NCBI RefSeq assembly: GCF_000165425.1
Contig: NW_001798954.1
Location: 62,001 to 126,000, forward strand
Length of the DNA: 64,000 bases
Origin: Paramecium tetraurelia
Taxonomy: Eukaryota; Ciliophora; Oligohymenophorea; Peniculida; Parameciidae
Direction of reading: 5' to 3'
The notes beneath the pieces were generated by a model. The model was not told the DNA's origin. It was given only the letters and a program-made list of their open reading frames with translations, and did no database searches. Positions 1 through 11,267 of this stretch are shown here, one piece after another. Position numbers and translations under genes: made by a program. Every line of letters begins with the position of its first letter. Within the stretch, counting starts at the first letter, position 1.

Positions 1-1954
1 AGAGCAGCATCAAAAAACAATCGCTTCATAGTCTATTCAGATGGTCTTTGCATATCAGATTGTCTCTGGACTTCAGATATCCTCTCCTGAGTAAATTTTT
101 ATTAGGATTCCTAAAGAGAACTTTGTTCAGATCTCCTTTGATATTCAGTTGCATAATAAATGTTTTTAGGCTCATTGCTTGAGTATCTCTATTCTAAGTT
201 GATGCTAGGTCTCGATTCGAATTACAATTAATAACTCAAACGAGCATCTTGAGAGTATGGTTTATGATCATCAGATTTCCTTTCATAATTGACTGATCCT
301 CTCGATTCATAGCTGACTTGATTCACAACTGATTGTTATTTAGGTCTTGGAATGTCTGGTTTATTGATATTGCTTAATCTTTAATCAAAATATAGGTTAT
401 GTTCCTCTAGATGACGTTAATCTCTTGCTTTTTTATCGAAATTGCGATCGACATCGATTTATTGAGTGATCATAGTGTTGCTACTTTCTACTTTGGAAGG
501 AGTTTAGTAATTATTAAGAGAAGACTTAGTCGTAGAACTGGTTCGTTGTTCTGGCAGAGCATGTACAGGCATGGAGGCTCTTTGAGTGAACAAATCTGTT
601 TTCATTTTAGAATTGAGCAAAGCCTTATTGATGTATTTATAGAGATTGATAGATCCTTCCTTATTGTTTGATAACTATTGGATGCCTTATTCAATTCTGA
701 AAATGATGGTTTTGACCAATTAATAATCTTGAGTGTTGATTATTTCTTATAAACTAGAGATCATTTCGCCCAAGATCTTTTATGTGTATGGCATATTCTC
801 CTTTTAGAGTTCCTATTGCAATTTCTACTTCAATGCTGCTATTTTAGAATTAATTCTTTGCATTGACACTTATTTCTGATCATAAAAGGAATCTTCCATT
901 TTAGGGAACTATGTATAAACTGTCATGTCTAATTGAGTTATGGGTTGCTAAGCGGGAATTGATTTCTGTTCATACGAGGGGATTGTAGTTGGGACAGACG
1001 GATAAGTAGCAGTTTTGGTTGGACTTTGCTATTGATTTCCATTGGTTTTACTGAAATTCTACTCGTAATTGTTGGAAGTCAGATTGGATTGACCAACTGT
1101 TATTGATTGAGCAAATTGGGCCTGAGCCTTATTTTTAACAGCTTGACTTGAATGCTTACTAGATTGATTAGATTAAAATGTAAACTGTTTTTCTGATTCT
1201 GCTGCCTTATTCGATTAAGGTTGAAGTTGAGATTCACCTGCATTGATACGTGATCGTAACAACTAAGACTTTTCTTATTGCACTTAGGATATATTCTTGA
1301 ATTTAGTAAGGAATTCTTCCACTAGATTGAACATCTAAGTCAATTGTTGTTCCTAATTGAATGATATTCAATCTCATACTTTATATGCTGGTATTGTACT
1401 GTCTGCAATTGAAATGGCTGACAAATCTGGGTTGTTGAATTTGTCTACAATTTAAGAATATTCCTAGGCTACTTGATTGGCATCCAATTCTAATTGATGT
1501 TTGATAGTGTTCTTCTTATTCTATTGTTCAGGAGCTTTCAGAGCCACAGAATACCTCTCCAACATGTCTTTGATATAATGATGATCTGATACTTAATACT
1601 TTATCTTTCAAGTGAGACATGTCATCAAAGAGATCATTCTCATTGAGCAATCGCTAATTTTGTAATTTCTGAGATTCAAATTTCTTGTTCTCTTCTCCAA
1701 AGGTTAGACGAGCAATTGCATCCTTTTTTGGTGGTGGATCTAAATCAAACTATGGTTAGATTGGATTTAGAAACATCTTGTCATGTCTCGATTGTTCATT
1801 TAAAAACTATAATTAGTTATTAATTCACTACATTTGAGGATTCGTTAAGACTCCCTAATATTTATTCATCAACATGAGATACTCTTTCTTAAGGATTATA
1901 TTTGTATTTATTCATGATATCCTACACCGATGGTCTTTGTTGTGTTGATTACAT
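1..1954 (-). CDS. Gln-rich coiled-coil protein, 3' end cut by window edge
   Basis: The gene reads leftward from ATG 1954..1952 and runs off the left edge, so the C-terminus is missing. With TAA/TAG as Gln the frame is open after removal of three small introns (1807-1831, 25 nt; 1521-1554, 34 nt; 1353-1379, 27 nt; all GTA...TAG). The N-terminus begins MQSTQQRPSVQDIMNKYKYN. The protein is rich in Q, N, S and K, with low-complexity stretches and short helical, heptad-like segments such as KFESQKLQNQRLLNEND. I recognise no catalytic motif, signal peptide or membrane segment. A structural or cytoskeletal role is only inferred from composition. The next gene downstream of its promoter, on the same strand, is an unrelated secreted lipase. 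Confidence 0.8.
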
Positions 1955-2095
1955 ATTATTCTATGGACTCGAAGGTCCGCTATTTTTGAAAAAAGGATTC
2001 GAAAACATATTTATTTTATTATATATATTTTCTTCTGTTTTTTCAATCGAATAAACATATTTTTGATTGAATATTTGTTAATTGTATTTTAAATA

Positions 2096-2960
2096 TCAGC
2101 AGTCCACAGTTGAACTCCATCCCATGTAACTCAAGTGATCTTGAATTGATGGAACCAGGACTGAATCTGAGCAGTTGGGATCCTCATCCAATTAGCAAAC
2201 AGTGTATGAATTTCTGTGATACCAGATTTCTCTGTCAACATGATTGAATCCGAAGTTCTCAGGTGGGACCTAATTGTTCCTTTAAATAATCATACATGAG
2301 GAACGACATCCTTATCATGGACAACTCTGAAATGAGTGACCTTGGTGAATGATGAGAAATAGTTATAATAAGCTGTATCTCCGACTCTTGGTAAACCAAA
2401 GGTGCTCAATTGAACTGTGTATCCTGCAATAGCTAATTCAGTAGTGTATAAGGTGGCCATAGCAGCTCCCAAAGAGTGACCAGTTACATGGATGATGGCT
2501 TTTGGATACATTCCTCTGTATTTGGTGAACAAGGAGTCAACTTGGGGCTTGATGGAGTTGAAGGCATCCAAAAATCCACTGTGAACTTGGCAATTACATG
2601 CTGTGTTGTAATTGACCTTATCAAATTGGATGTTGTCCAACCAGTTTTGAATGTTGCTAGATCCTCTGAAGACGACAGTGATGGCATTGTATGTGGGGTT
2701 GTAGGCTATGTATCCTTTGGTACCCTAGAATTATAGATGACTTCAAATCTTACGGCAATATTGTTCTCGAAAACTAAGGGTTTTTCGATATTGGGATAAT
2801 TGGTGGTAACATATCCCACAGTCCATGTGTTGATGGCTGTGTCGGGACAATAAGCAGCAAAGGAAAGGGCAGCCTCCTCGGTTGCTAAGGCTTCATTGTA
2901 AACGAAAGCACAATTGACTGTTGCAGCTAGGACAACCAAAATCAAAACTGATGATCTCAT
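2096..2960 (-). CDS. Secreted class 3 lipase (copy 1)
   Basis: A 269-residue class 3 (fungal Rml-type) lipase of the alpha/beta-hydrolase fold, expected to hydrolyse acylglycerol esters. Residues 1-18 (MRSSVLILVVLAATVNCA) form a signal peptide, so it is secreted or lysosomal. The oxyanion-strand motif ITVVFRGS is near residue 80, the nucleophile elbow VTGHSLGAA near 145, the Asp in VVHDKDVVPH near 203 and the His in DHLSYMGW near the C-terminus, so the Ser-Asp-His triad looks complete. Paired cysteines (ACNCQVH and others) suggest disulfides. There are two introns, 2725-2753 (29 nt) and 2270-2295 (26 nt), both GTA...TAG. Start ATG 2960..2958 is chosen because the signal peptide follows directly. 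A paralogous copy lies 545 bp upstream on the same strand. Confidence 0.95.
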
Positions 2961-3504
2961 TTAGATTTTATTTATTTAAATATACTCACAAATTCAAATC
3001 TCCCCTTTTAATACTCGTATTATTAATATATTAATTACTTTAAACCTCACAAGATATGCAATTTAATCCAAATAAGAATACATCGAATGTAAATATTAAT
3101 TATAATTGAGAACTCCCTCAATTAAATGCAATTTTATCAATATTTTATGACTTGAATTTCAGGTAGAAGATTGATATCGAATTCTATTAAAATTATAATC
3201 ACTAAAAAGTAATTTTATTTGAATGCATGCTACTTCCATTAAATCTCATTTTTATATAATATAATTGTTATACAGTAATAAAATTGTTAAATTTAATATG
3301 ATAATTAATTTGGACTAATGCACTTAAATTTAAGTGAAATAACTCCAACTGGTTAATAACAGTAAATTTATGGATAATTTAAAAGAGGGATGATAAAAAA
3401 AGATATTCCATGAAAGTAGAGAATATTTATAATAAAAAATTTTAATTATATTAAAGCACAATAGAACGTAATTAATAGATGATGTCATATAAAAATTGAT
3501 TTTG
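2961..3504. other. Intergenic spacer between tandem lipases
   Basis: This is about 544 bp of strongly A+T-rich sequence with no convincing frame on either strand under the TGA-only code. It must hold the promoter of lipase copy 1 and the 3' end of copy 2. I see no repeat or RNA gene. Confidence 0.6.
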
Positions 3505-4343
3505 TCATTCTGTTGTTTGAGCATCACAAGAATTATTAGACCATCCTAAATAGGTTAAATGGTCTGCTAAATTTGGATTCAGGACTGATGCTGAACATTT
3601 TTGATCTTCTCCCTTTACTTCTTGACAAATCACATAATTTACTCCGTCTTTATACCAGATTTCAGTATTAACGTGTTCAAATTCGTATTTAACAGGTGGC
3701 AAATGAGGAGCTATATCCTTCTTATTTGTCAATCTGGAATGAGTAACCTTTAATGTTGAAAACCAATCATAAAAATCAGAATCGCCCACTCTGGGAGAAC
3801 CAACAGTCACAAGTGATACTTTGATTCCTATCATGGATAGTTCACTTGCAAACAATGTTGCCATGGCTCCTCCTAACGAATGTCCTGTAACATGATATTT
3901 TGCATATGGATATTTCATCCTATACTCACCAAGTAACAAGTCCAATTGAACCTTTAGAGATGTATAGGCAGCGAAGAACCCTTCGTGGACCTAACATTTG
4001 CAAATGGTGTTAAATTCAATCTTCTTGTAATCTATGTCAGCGATGAAGTTCTTCATGTTGTTGGATCCCCTGAACACCACGGTGATAGCTTGACTAGCGG
4101 AATTGAAAGCTATGTAGCCTCTTGTTTCCTAAGGATAGTTTGATATAATACAAGTTCTATGTTCTCGAATATTTATATTTTGCTTAAGTGAGGATATTAT
4201 TGGCTTATAGTGCCGACATCCCAACTTAAGATGTTATCTGGATTACAGTAAGCAGCAAACGAAAATGCAGTTAGTTGGTTAGCTAGAGCTGGATCATAGT
4301 CGAAAGCCGAAACGATTGCTATGAGAACAATCAAATATTTCAT
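3505..4343 (-). CDS. Secreted class 3 lipase (copy 2)
   Basis: A 271-residue class 3 lipase paralogous to the downstream copy. The signal peptide is MKYLIVLIAIVSA. The order of motifs is the same: ITVVFRGSNN, the nucleophile elbow VTGHSLGGAMA, the Asp in LTNKKDIAPHL, and a C-terminal His in DHLTYLGWSNNSCD. It has one intron, 4129-4151 (23 nt, GTA...TAG), at the site matching the first intron of copy 1, just before the ETRGYIAFN strand. Copy 1 has a second intron that copy 2 lacks. Cysteine positions are largely shared. The two genes are head-to-tail, which points to local tandem duplication rather than whole-genome duplication. A phagosomal or extracellular digestive role is inferred. Confidence 0.95.
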
Positions 4344-4540
4344 TTTTTAAATATTTATCTTCATGACATATTCTGTACAGAATTTATACCTAACAATTTA
4401 TATTATATAATATTATTAATTTTGATTTGCTAATAACTTTATTTGTATAACCATTTATGGAATTGTCCATTCACCCACCTCGTCACAGATTTGTAAAATT
4501 GATTTTAACACCTTTGAAATCTCAATTTTAATTAAAGTTA

Positions 4541-4741
4541 TCAATTAATCAATTGATATCTGGTGAGGGACTCTTGAACTTGTATCCATATCACATCTAA
4601 ATCTTGAAATGTTGTATCCATCTACTTGGAAGAGCTGTCTAGTGAATAATAGATAAATGCATTGTAATCATAGTTAATTCCTATTCTGAGACCTGATTTG
4701 CTTAGCAACTCTTTATAAAGGAATAATAATTTTAATTGCAT
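4541..4741 (-). CDS. Small 66-aa protein, possibly LYR-motif family
   Basis: An uninterrupted 66-codon frame starts at ATG 4741..4739 and ends in TGA. It begins MQLKLLFLYKELLSKSG. The LYK-ELL segment followed by an aromatic NYDYNAF element loosely resembles LYR proteins of the LYRM4/ISD11 type, which are small mitochondrial helpers of Fe-S cluster assembly and respiratory complexes. That family call is tentative: the frame is shorter than a typical LYRM protein and the LYR arginine is Lys here. The start lies 37 bp from the divergent ATG of the next gene. It could be a chance ORF. Confidence 0.4.
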
Positions 4742-4778
4742 GAATAATTAATAAATTATTTTTCTGTTATTAACATAA

Positions 4779-5468
4779 ATGAACCGCAGTTATTACAATA
4801 AATCCAACAGTAATTTAACTCCTGGTAAAGCCAAGTCGTAACACGTAACTTAGATTTAGTTGTAAGACATATAGTTTTATTCTGAGAAACATTAGCAAAT
4901 ATATTAGAGATTCATCTAATGAAAACAACAAAAGAGGTGATAATCTGTTGAACACATTAATCCAGCAGTCTCAACAAGCTATTCAATCAGCCAGACAATT
5001 TAGTGTAGATAGACCAATCAAGACTTCTCCTATTGAATCGTAATTTAGTCAATCATCTCCTAGGTCTCCTCACATTCAAAAAAAAATGATCAGCACTTCC
5101 TAAAACTTGTAATTAAGAAAAAGCACAGATCAATAACAAAGAAGCAGCGCATAGTTTGATAGACTACTTAATGAAAATACTTCATTGCTGATGCGTATAT
5201 AAGAATTAGAACAAAAAGTAAGAAATTAATGTTAACAAGTGAGAATCAATTATTATAAATGAAATGTTAGTGCAGCAATCAGAGCAATAAAAGATCATAA
5301 GAAAATGTACTCAAAATCACACATTAAAACAAGGGGGATATAGATGTCTTCTTGCAATCTCATCATTGTAATGAAAATGAAAATAGAATATTAAAGGAAT
5401 TAATTAATAGGTAATCCTCAATTATGCATATCCCCTCAGTCATCCAAACACTTTCACTCATTAAATGA
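4779..5468 (+). CDS. Hypothetical Q/S-rich protein with short coiled coil
   Basis: A 207-residue protein starting MNRSYYNKSNSNLTPGKAK. There are two introns, 4862-4895 (34 nt, GTA...TAG) and 5239-5270 (32 nt, GTG...TAG); exons of 83, 343 and 198 nt sum to 208 codons. The middle is disordered (S, Q, R rich, with SP and TP sites that could be phosphorylated) and is followed by a short helix, FDRLLNENTSLLMRIQELEQ, predicted to coil. No enzyme motif is visible and I do not recognise the family. The stop at 5466-5468 is 41 bp from the stop of the convergent gene. The 3' exon is the least certain part: a CAG-ended alternative intron near 5411-5438 would extend the frame into the neighbour. Confidence 0.6.
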
Positions 5469-5509
5469 AATTATAGTATATAAATAATTTTATAACAACT
5501 TTAAAGGGT

Positions 5510-6847
5510 TCATTGTAAGCCCAAATGCTTATAAAATTGTCTCGTCTTATTACATAGTAATCCTATCTGTTTCTACTTCAATTCGAATACCCCCACCAGT
5601 TCTGTCAACAATCTTGGCTGTAATGCCAGCAATCCTAAGATCTACACAGATGTAAATTGCATAAATTATTCCTAAGATACAGAATTTCGTATTCTATATA
5701 GCAATCATTAGAAATACATTGAATCTGCAATAGATGATCCATTCAAATCAGTCTTCTATCGTGAATCAATTAGATCAATCATTATTTACTATAATGTATC
5801 ATATAAAATATTTTATATTTTTCTCTCCTTTATGATACTGCTTTCATTCTTGCTTATATTGAGTGTACTCATATCAAAATATATAGAATTTGCATAACCA
5901 TTTTTATTGGTTATCTTTTATCTATTTTTGAAGTTCTAGATCGAAATCATAGCACATTCACTCATTAGCTTTTTTATTTAGCAATACTTATTTGTGACTT
6001 ACTATATTATCAAGGTGGATTATGCTGCTTTCTTTCTTAATTGTTGCACCTGATTATACACAAACACTATATCGTTGATTTTCTAGTATTCTAAATTGAA
6101 ATACCTCTTATTGATTGGGGGATTGAGCATTTCTCATTATATGTAACAAAGTACTCTTTGATTTATGTTTTAATGGGATGTTGGGCAGATGAGAAGGTTT
6201 GGGTATGTTAGTTGCAGGCATGGTGAGAAACATATCAGCACTATCCCTAACAACTGGTTAGTAATAATAAAATACTCGAAATTGCTCTTTTTTCTTACCT
6301 TGACTTCTATATTTCATCCTGTAATCTGAATGAATCTCTTACAACATCTCTTATTTCAACTCGTTTTTAATATACTGTTTATTTCAACTACTGTATTGTT
6401 AAATTGTTTAGTTTAATCTATTCCACCATTTTTGCATGGTTATCCGATAAGGCCTTTTAATACTTTTGTAATTTATGCAATTCATAAACCATTTCCTTCA
6501 CTGCCGGATGGTTATCAAGACTAATTAAACTGGAGAACATACTCTTTTTGTTATTGCTTCTTTTCCTCAAGCTTTTAGATCTAGAACATTAATCTTTCCA
6601 ATTAGTTCATCAAATGAAAATATCTCTGATTCACTCTTTCTTCCTAAATTAATATGTTAAATAACTTCTCTTTCTATCGCTATAACAGTTTTTTAATTAA
6701 CTTAATCCACATAACCTTATACTGTCTGATGTTTCTCTTACACTTTATCCATTCCATCATTAATCCTAGTTATTAAATAACCAAAACTTACGGCTCCATC
6801 AAAGTCATAGATCCTCTCTTCTACAATGTATGAAGCATCGCTTTCAT
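5510..6847 (-). CDS. Coiled-coil protein with six tiny introns
   Basis: A 399-residue protein beginning MKAMLHTLQKRGSMTLMEP. Six introns give a frame divisible by three: 6766-6791, 6644-6665, 6521-6542, 6254-6275 (CAG acceptor), 6083-6104 and 5694-5717. Residues of roughly 25-160 form long amphipathic helices rich in K, E and Q. A proline/serine linker (TNIPKPSHLPNIPLKHKSK) precedes a second helical half. No known domain is recognised; a cytoskeletal or axonemal rod is inferred from composition. The opposite strand carries a long hydrophobic open frame over 5650-6050, which is the expected antisense shadow of K/N/Q codons. Confidence 0.75.
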
Positions 6848-7424
6848 ATTTTAATCTTAATATAAATTTAATTTATTTTATAATCCTCAAAATAGATATG
6901 TTTTTATTCAGAAGTGAAAATTTGAACATGAAGAATGAATCCAAGATGTAATTAACCTTTCCTAAAGGCCAACTTAGAATAAATTATAGATTCTTCATCC
7001 CCTCATTTTGATCAATAGAATCTATTTAGGCTAAAGAATCTTTCTATATTTTTATATAAACATCTGAATTGATTGATTGAAATTATTTATTTATTTGATG
7101 TTCTTTTTCTTACAAACAAGATTTCTAGTATTCCATTTTTCCTTTTAGAATTACCTCTCCATGCATTCTCAGATTTAAGTTATGTATTTTTTTATTATTT
7201 TTGCACATATATATCCAATCGTAATTTTAATGTATGTAGAAATTACGATTGGATATATTCTAAGCGACCTTCATTTAGACTAGAGTTTAATATACACTTG
7301 TGGAGATAAAAATGGAACGCCAATTGATAGGAATCCTTAATTATCAGCCATGTTTAATAGCATTTAGATATATACTTATTATAATTTTTTATCAAATTTA
7401 TATTCAGTGATTTTCCTCTAATAA
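6848..7424. other. Spacer with an ambiguous minus-strand open stretch
   Basis: The region separates two minus-strand genes and contains a perfect inverted repeat (see 7209-7258). On the minus strand a TGA-free run from about 7290 down to 6850 (including QEKEHQINKQFQSINSDVYI) could be extra 5' exons of the coiled-coil gene, but no clean splice joins it to the ATG at 6847. I leave it unassigned. Confidence 0.4.
7209..7258. repeat. Perfect 19-bp inverted repeat (hairpin, 12-nt loop)
   Basis: The left arm 7209-7227 (ATATATCCAATCGTAATTT) is the exact reverse complement of the right arm 7240-7258, with a 12-nt loop. It lies about 165 bp beyond the stop codon of the homeobox gene, on its 3' side, and upstream of the coiled-coil gene. 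It could form an RNA hairpin in an untranslated region or mark an old mobile-element end. Its role is unknown. Confidence 0.85.
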
Positions 7425-8209
7425 TCAAATTCGTTGATCTAATTTCCTCTTTTTTTAGGTGGCAATCTCTTTAAATTTGGTTTCAACAATATGCTTAAAC
7501 TTCTTTTCCTAAGATGATTTATTTTTTAAACTATTTCTGGCATTTATAAACCAATTTAAAACCTATATATGATAGAGGATTCAAATTTACTTATTTGTTG
7601 GTGAGATTTGTTTATTGAACTAATTGTTCAACCTACTATTGTTTTGGATATGGATTATTGTAGTTTTCAATTAGCCATTTCTTAAGGACCATGTTTGCTT
7701 ATTTGGAGTACGTCCTCTTAGTATTAGCTAAGAAATGTATAATAATGGAATTGTACTTGGATAATTGGACAATAATTTTAGTTTCTGTATGTCTTCATAG
7801 AGTTTTATTTTGTTTTAAATTTGAGTTGTGACTTCCTCAAAAAATTAGGTTGTTTGGGTTTGAGTCAACGTACTGTATATTTTATCATCTATCATTCTCT
7901 ATTTGAGGTTTTCGAAAAACTTTTTAAGTTAATTATTCTTGTCAACACTCTATGATATTATGTAACAATCGATACATTAGTTTCCTAGGTGCATTCTACA
8001 TCGATCGAATCACTCTTCCTAACCATTTCCTCGGCCAAGCTCTATCCTGACTATTGCTGAGTCATCCAACTGAACCAAATACGTTCTAGACTCTATATCT
8101 CAGATAAAGCTTTTTGTGCCTTTGATTCATTAACTAAAAGGTTACAAAATCTTATTATACCTTATTATTAAAGTTGTAGGTATGATGATTCTTTCATACC
8201 CTCTTCCAT
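7425..8209 (-). CDS. TALE-class homeodomain protein
   Basis: A 224-residue protein with a TALE homeodomain at about residues 135-197, a DNA-binding fold with three extra residues between helices 1 and 2. Signature elements seen are LKKWLIENYNNPYPKQQQ (helix 1 and the PYP loop), QTNLTNKQVLNWFINARNSL (recognition helix with the WFINARN core) and a basic tail ending KKRKLDQRI. The N-terminal 130 residues are Q-rich helical and resemble no KNOX or MEIS domain I can name. Four introns (8134-8160, 7950-7975, 7728-7756, 7563-7590; all GTA...TAG) restore 225 codons. The intron at 7563-7590 falls inside the recognition-helix region, immediately before VLNWF. It is presumably a nuclear transcription factor. 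Start ATG 8209..8207 is the first in frame. Confidence 0.92.
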
Positions 8210-8689
8210 GATACTCTAAAAATGCATTATTGAACGGGGGAGGATCTTATTTTATTTTTTAAAATTGATTAAATTCAAGTCAAAATTTTACTGATTAATA
8301 GCATATCAGAGGTGCAGAAGGATGACGTCTGTTTGGGTCTTTTTATAAATACGCAAACAATATTGAAATTCAATTTGTGATACAAGAGACCATATATTTG
8401 TCTCTATTTATCATTTACTTTGCACATCATTTGAGATCATTAATTTTTCATAGATTAAATAACAATTATTGAATTGTTATGGTAATTTATCATTAATTAA
8501 AATATGTGTGTTAAAGAGATTTCTTCAATAAAATAAAGCTTATTTGAGGAAAGTAATATTTAAGAAATTGTTATTATTTTTAATACACGTATTTGTATTA
8601 AATTTATGGAAAATCTAATAATCTATTAAATAATTGTGGAATTTCTTTTATTTATAATGATTAATACCCTTGGCCAATTCATAAGCATA
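8210..8689. other. Divergent intergenic region
   Basis: About 480 bp of A+T-rich DNA lies between the homeobox gene (leftward) and the unresolved plus-strand locus (rightward). I see no coherent frame, repeat or RNA gene, so it probably holds two promoters. Confidence 0.5.
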
Positions 8690-9450
8690 ATGGCTCTTTT
8701 TGATAATCTATCATTAAATAGGAAAATAAATAAGATTGAAGATCGCAATTTTTATTTAAAAGAAAGCTAAATGTCAAAAAAAGATAGAATTTTTAAATAG
8801 TATGAATATAATTGGTTTATTTTAAAATATTGGAGTAGAATAAAGCCATAAGAATTTTAGCGAAGTAATAGGTCTTTTTAACATAAGAAATTCATTTTTA
8901 GTGAGTTAAATTTCACTGGATATTTAAAATTAAATGAAATCAAATATTATTCAGTCAGATAGGACTTGGATTTTCTATGAAATCGCTTTTATAAGTCTTG
9001 AATACCTCTATTAAATTTGATCAATATGGACCATGTTTACTATATTGTAGGAATTCAGAATGCTTAACTTGGAATAAGGACCTCTGTTTTAGTTCTTATA
9101 AATTGAAAAATTACACTAAATTTATATTATGAAAATTTTTGTTGGCGACTAGTCGTATAAATTACTCAGTTAAAATATAGTAAAATCGGAAAAGCATAAG
9201 GTGTCATCAATATGATATAACAACAAAGATGGATTATATAATTGCAAGTGTATATAGAGGGAGAAATGTCAGAAAGCAAGTTATTTTTTATAACTTGGTA
9301 TTATGGCTTAAATAATTAAGACAAAATTCTTAGATTGTATAAAAATGATGATATCATAAAGATAAGTTCCAAAATAGATATAGATTATTAGATTTATCAA
9401 TTTTGAATTCCCTAATAACAGACATTAAATTATTTGAATCTATTTTATGA
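8690..9450 (+). CDS. Unresolved plus-strand gene or decaying pseudogene
   Basis: A plus-strand frame starts at ATG 8690 (MALFDNLSLNRKINKIED) and reads as protein for 96 codons to TGA near 8978. Further protein-like segments follow in other frames: WIIQLQVYIEGEMSESKLFF near 9230-9290, then NSLITDIKLFESIL ending at TGA 9448-9450, if an intron of 26 nt near 9367-9392 is removed. I could not join the first and later parts with any GT...AG interval that fits. Either some introns escape me or the gene has frameshifts. No family is recognised. Coordinates mark the region of coding-like sequence, not a proven model. Confidence 0.35.
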
Positions 9451-9616
9451 AATACTTTAGTAGCTAAATATAGTAAACTTAAATGTTTGCCATTTTTAAA
9501 CTTAGAGAATGAGAATGAATAATTATTGGTATTATGCTTGATCTTTATTTTGATAATTTTTCAACAAAGAGTAAAGAGTATATGATATACAACATATTGT
9601 TTAATGTGAATATATT

Positions 9617-11177
9617 TCAATAAGGTCTTGGTCTAATCATTTATTCATATTATTTCTATATGTAAGGATTCTGATTATTAAATGGAATAGGATTTGTAAG
9701 GGGATTGTGACTTTAATGAATAGCATTTTATCCTGCTCCCCTTAAAGCATTTCCACGACTCACTTGAGAAACACTACTCAAATTTTAATTAATTGTATTC
9801 ATCTCATCCTACTTTAGTTAAGCTAGAGATTGTTATTTTAATAAGTAATCTTGTTTTGGTGGTAATTAACTATGTAAAATGAAAAGATAATATACCCAAC
9901 TTATGGTGACCATCCAATAATTTTAGCATTTAATTATGCATCTTAATTTTTATATGCTTGTAAATCCAACATATTCATAGATTTTTCTTGTCTTCCCATC
10001 CTTAGTTGTTTCAGTCTTTATTCCTCTCTATAATATTGGATGATTGATACTTTTCTATTCTTTATTGATCTAAATATTCCTTGTATTATCTTTGTTATTC
10101 TACTTAATCAACCTTCCTTTAAACTAAGAATTAGTTGTAATTTTAAATCTAAAGTAATAATATAGCATTACATCTTCTAATCTTTATTTATTTAACTCTT
10201 ATTTAACACTCTTCTCCTGCACTTTCCCTTACTCTCTTTCATCCAACATCTTTTTATTAACATTCAATGTTTATCTATATTCTTCTTGTCTCCTCAATAC
10301 TCGATCCAATTCTTCTTAAAGTAATTTTCTTTAATATGCATCCATATTTTTAGAGATCATCGATTCCAATTAGGCTTGTCTTTCCAATAAAGGTTAAAGG
10401 ACATTGTCAATATGCATTTTCTATAATTACGCTTGATTTTGAGAACAAAGTTTATAGAACTATTGATTAGGTTTGATTTTGATACATTTTTGTAGTTTTC
10501 CTCTTTGATTAATTCTTTTTCAGCATTTCTTCTATTCAACTCTTGAATTTCAATTTAATCATTTCTAAATCTCTCTTTTTCTTCCAAGTGTCTTATCTAT
10601 GATAGTTTAAGGTCTGCATCTTATTCTTTAGCCCATTGTTCCTTTTGCAATCTCCTCTATAGGAAATCCTATTCCATTCTCCTTCTATTCTCATCCAAAG
10701 CCTACTGTTCCCAATCTAACTTTTATTATCTCAAATCCATTTCTCTAATCAAGGAGTCTTATTTTTATTTGTCGTAGATAGAAGAGATGCCTTTTTGTAA
10801 TACAGCTTTGTCTTCTAAGAATTTTCTTTATTCCTCTTGGAATTTCATTTATCTCCTTTTCATTTCTTATGCATCCTCGTATTTCTACTCCAATTCTTTC
10901 TGTTTAATTTGCAATTATTCAAGCATTTTACGATCCAATTCAGTCCTAAGAGAATCAAATAATAATCTAGTACAATAATTCCTTCTTTCTCAGATTCAAA
11001 ATTTCTCTTTCATTGCGTTATATGTCTTATCCAATCTCGTACATATGATGTTCAATTCCATACCATTCAGATTTTAAACCCTTTTTATCACAAATATTAA
11101 GTTACTTAAACATCTTTTGGATAATGACGCCTTGTTTAAGTTTGATTTTGTGTAACATTCATTGGATCAGTTTCCAT
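9617..11177 (-). CDS. Long K/E/Q-rich coiled-coil protein (axonemal-type)
   Basis: A 469-residue protein, helical nearly throughout. It starts METDPMNVTQNQTQTRRHYP and has a K/E/R/Q-rich coiled coil from about residue 30 to 330 (ELDRKMLEQLQIKQKELEQK and similar). This is followed by EKSMNMLDLQAYKNQDAQL and a disordered, N/P/Q-rich C-terminus ending MIRPRPY. Such composition is typical of ciliary doublet-associated TPH-like proteins; the family is not certain. Six introns give exactly 470 codons: 11081-11105 (AAG acceptor), 10946-10973, 10460-10485, 10149-10171, 10028-10050 and 9870-9895. The first intron, with its unusual acceptor, is needed to join exon 1 to QGLKSEWYGIEHH. Confidence 0.85.
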
Positions 11178-11267
11178 TTTTAATAATAATAATTAATAAT
11201 AAATATAGTGTGTTAATTCTTCATAAAACATATGTATAAAACCAAACAAAATGATGATGTAAACAAA

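Noticed and set aside
411..671. Plus-strand 86-codon ORF
   Set aside because: It lies antisense to the spliced Gln-rich gene and has low-complexity F/I/S composition.
5640..6052. Plus-strand frame with apparent transmembrane helices (FLSFMILLSFLLILSVL)
   Set aside because: The minus strand over the same bases reads as a coiled coil with consistent splice sites and a frame divisible by three; hydrophobic frames opposite K/N/Q-rich genes are expected artefacts.
7073..7309. Plus-strand 78-codon ORF across the inverted repeat
   Set aside because: The composition is hydrophobic and random, the hairpin lies inside it, and there is no family resemblance.
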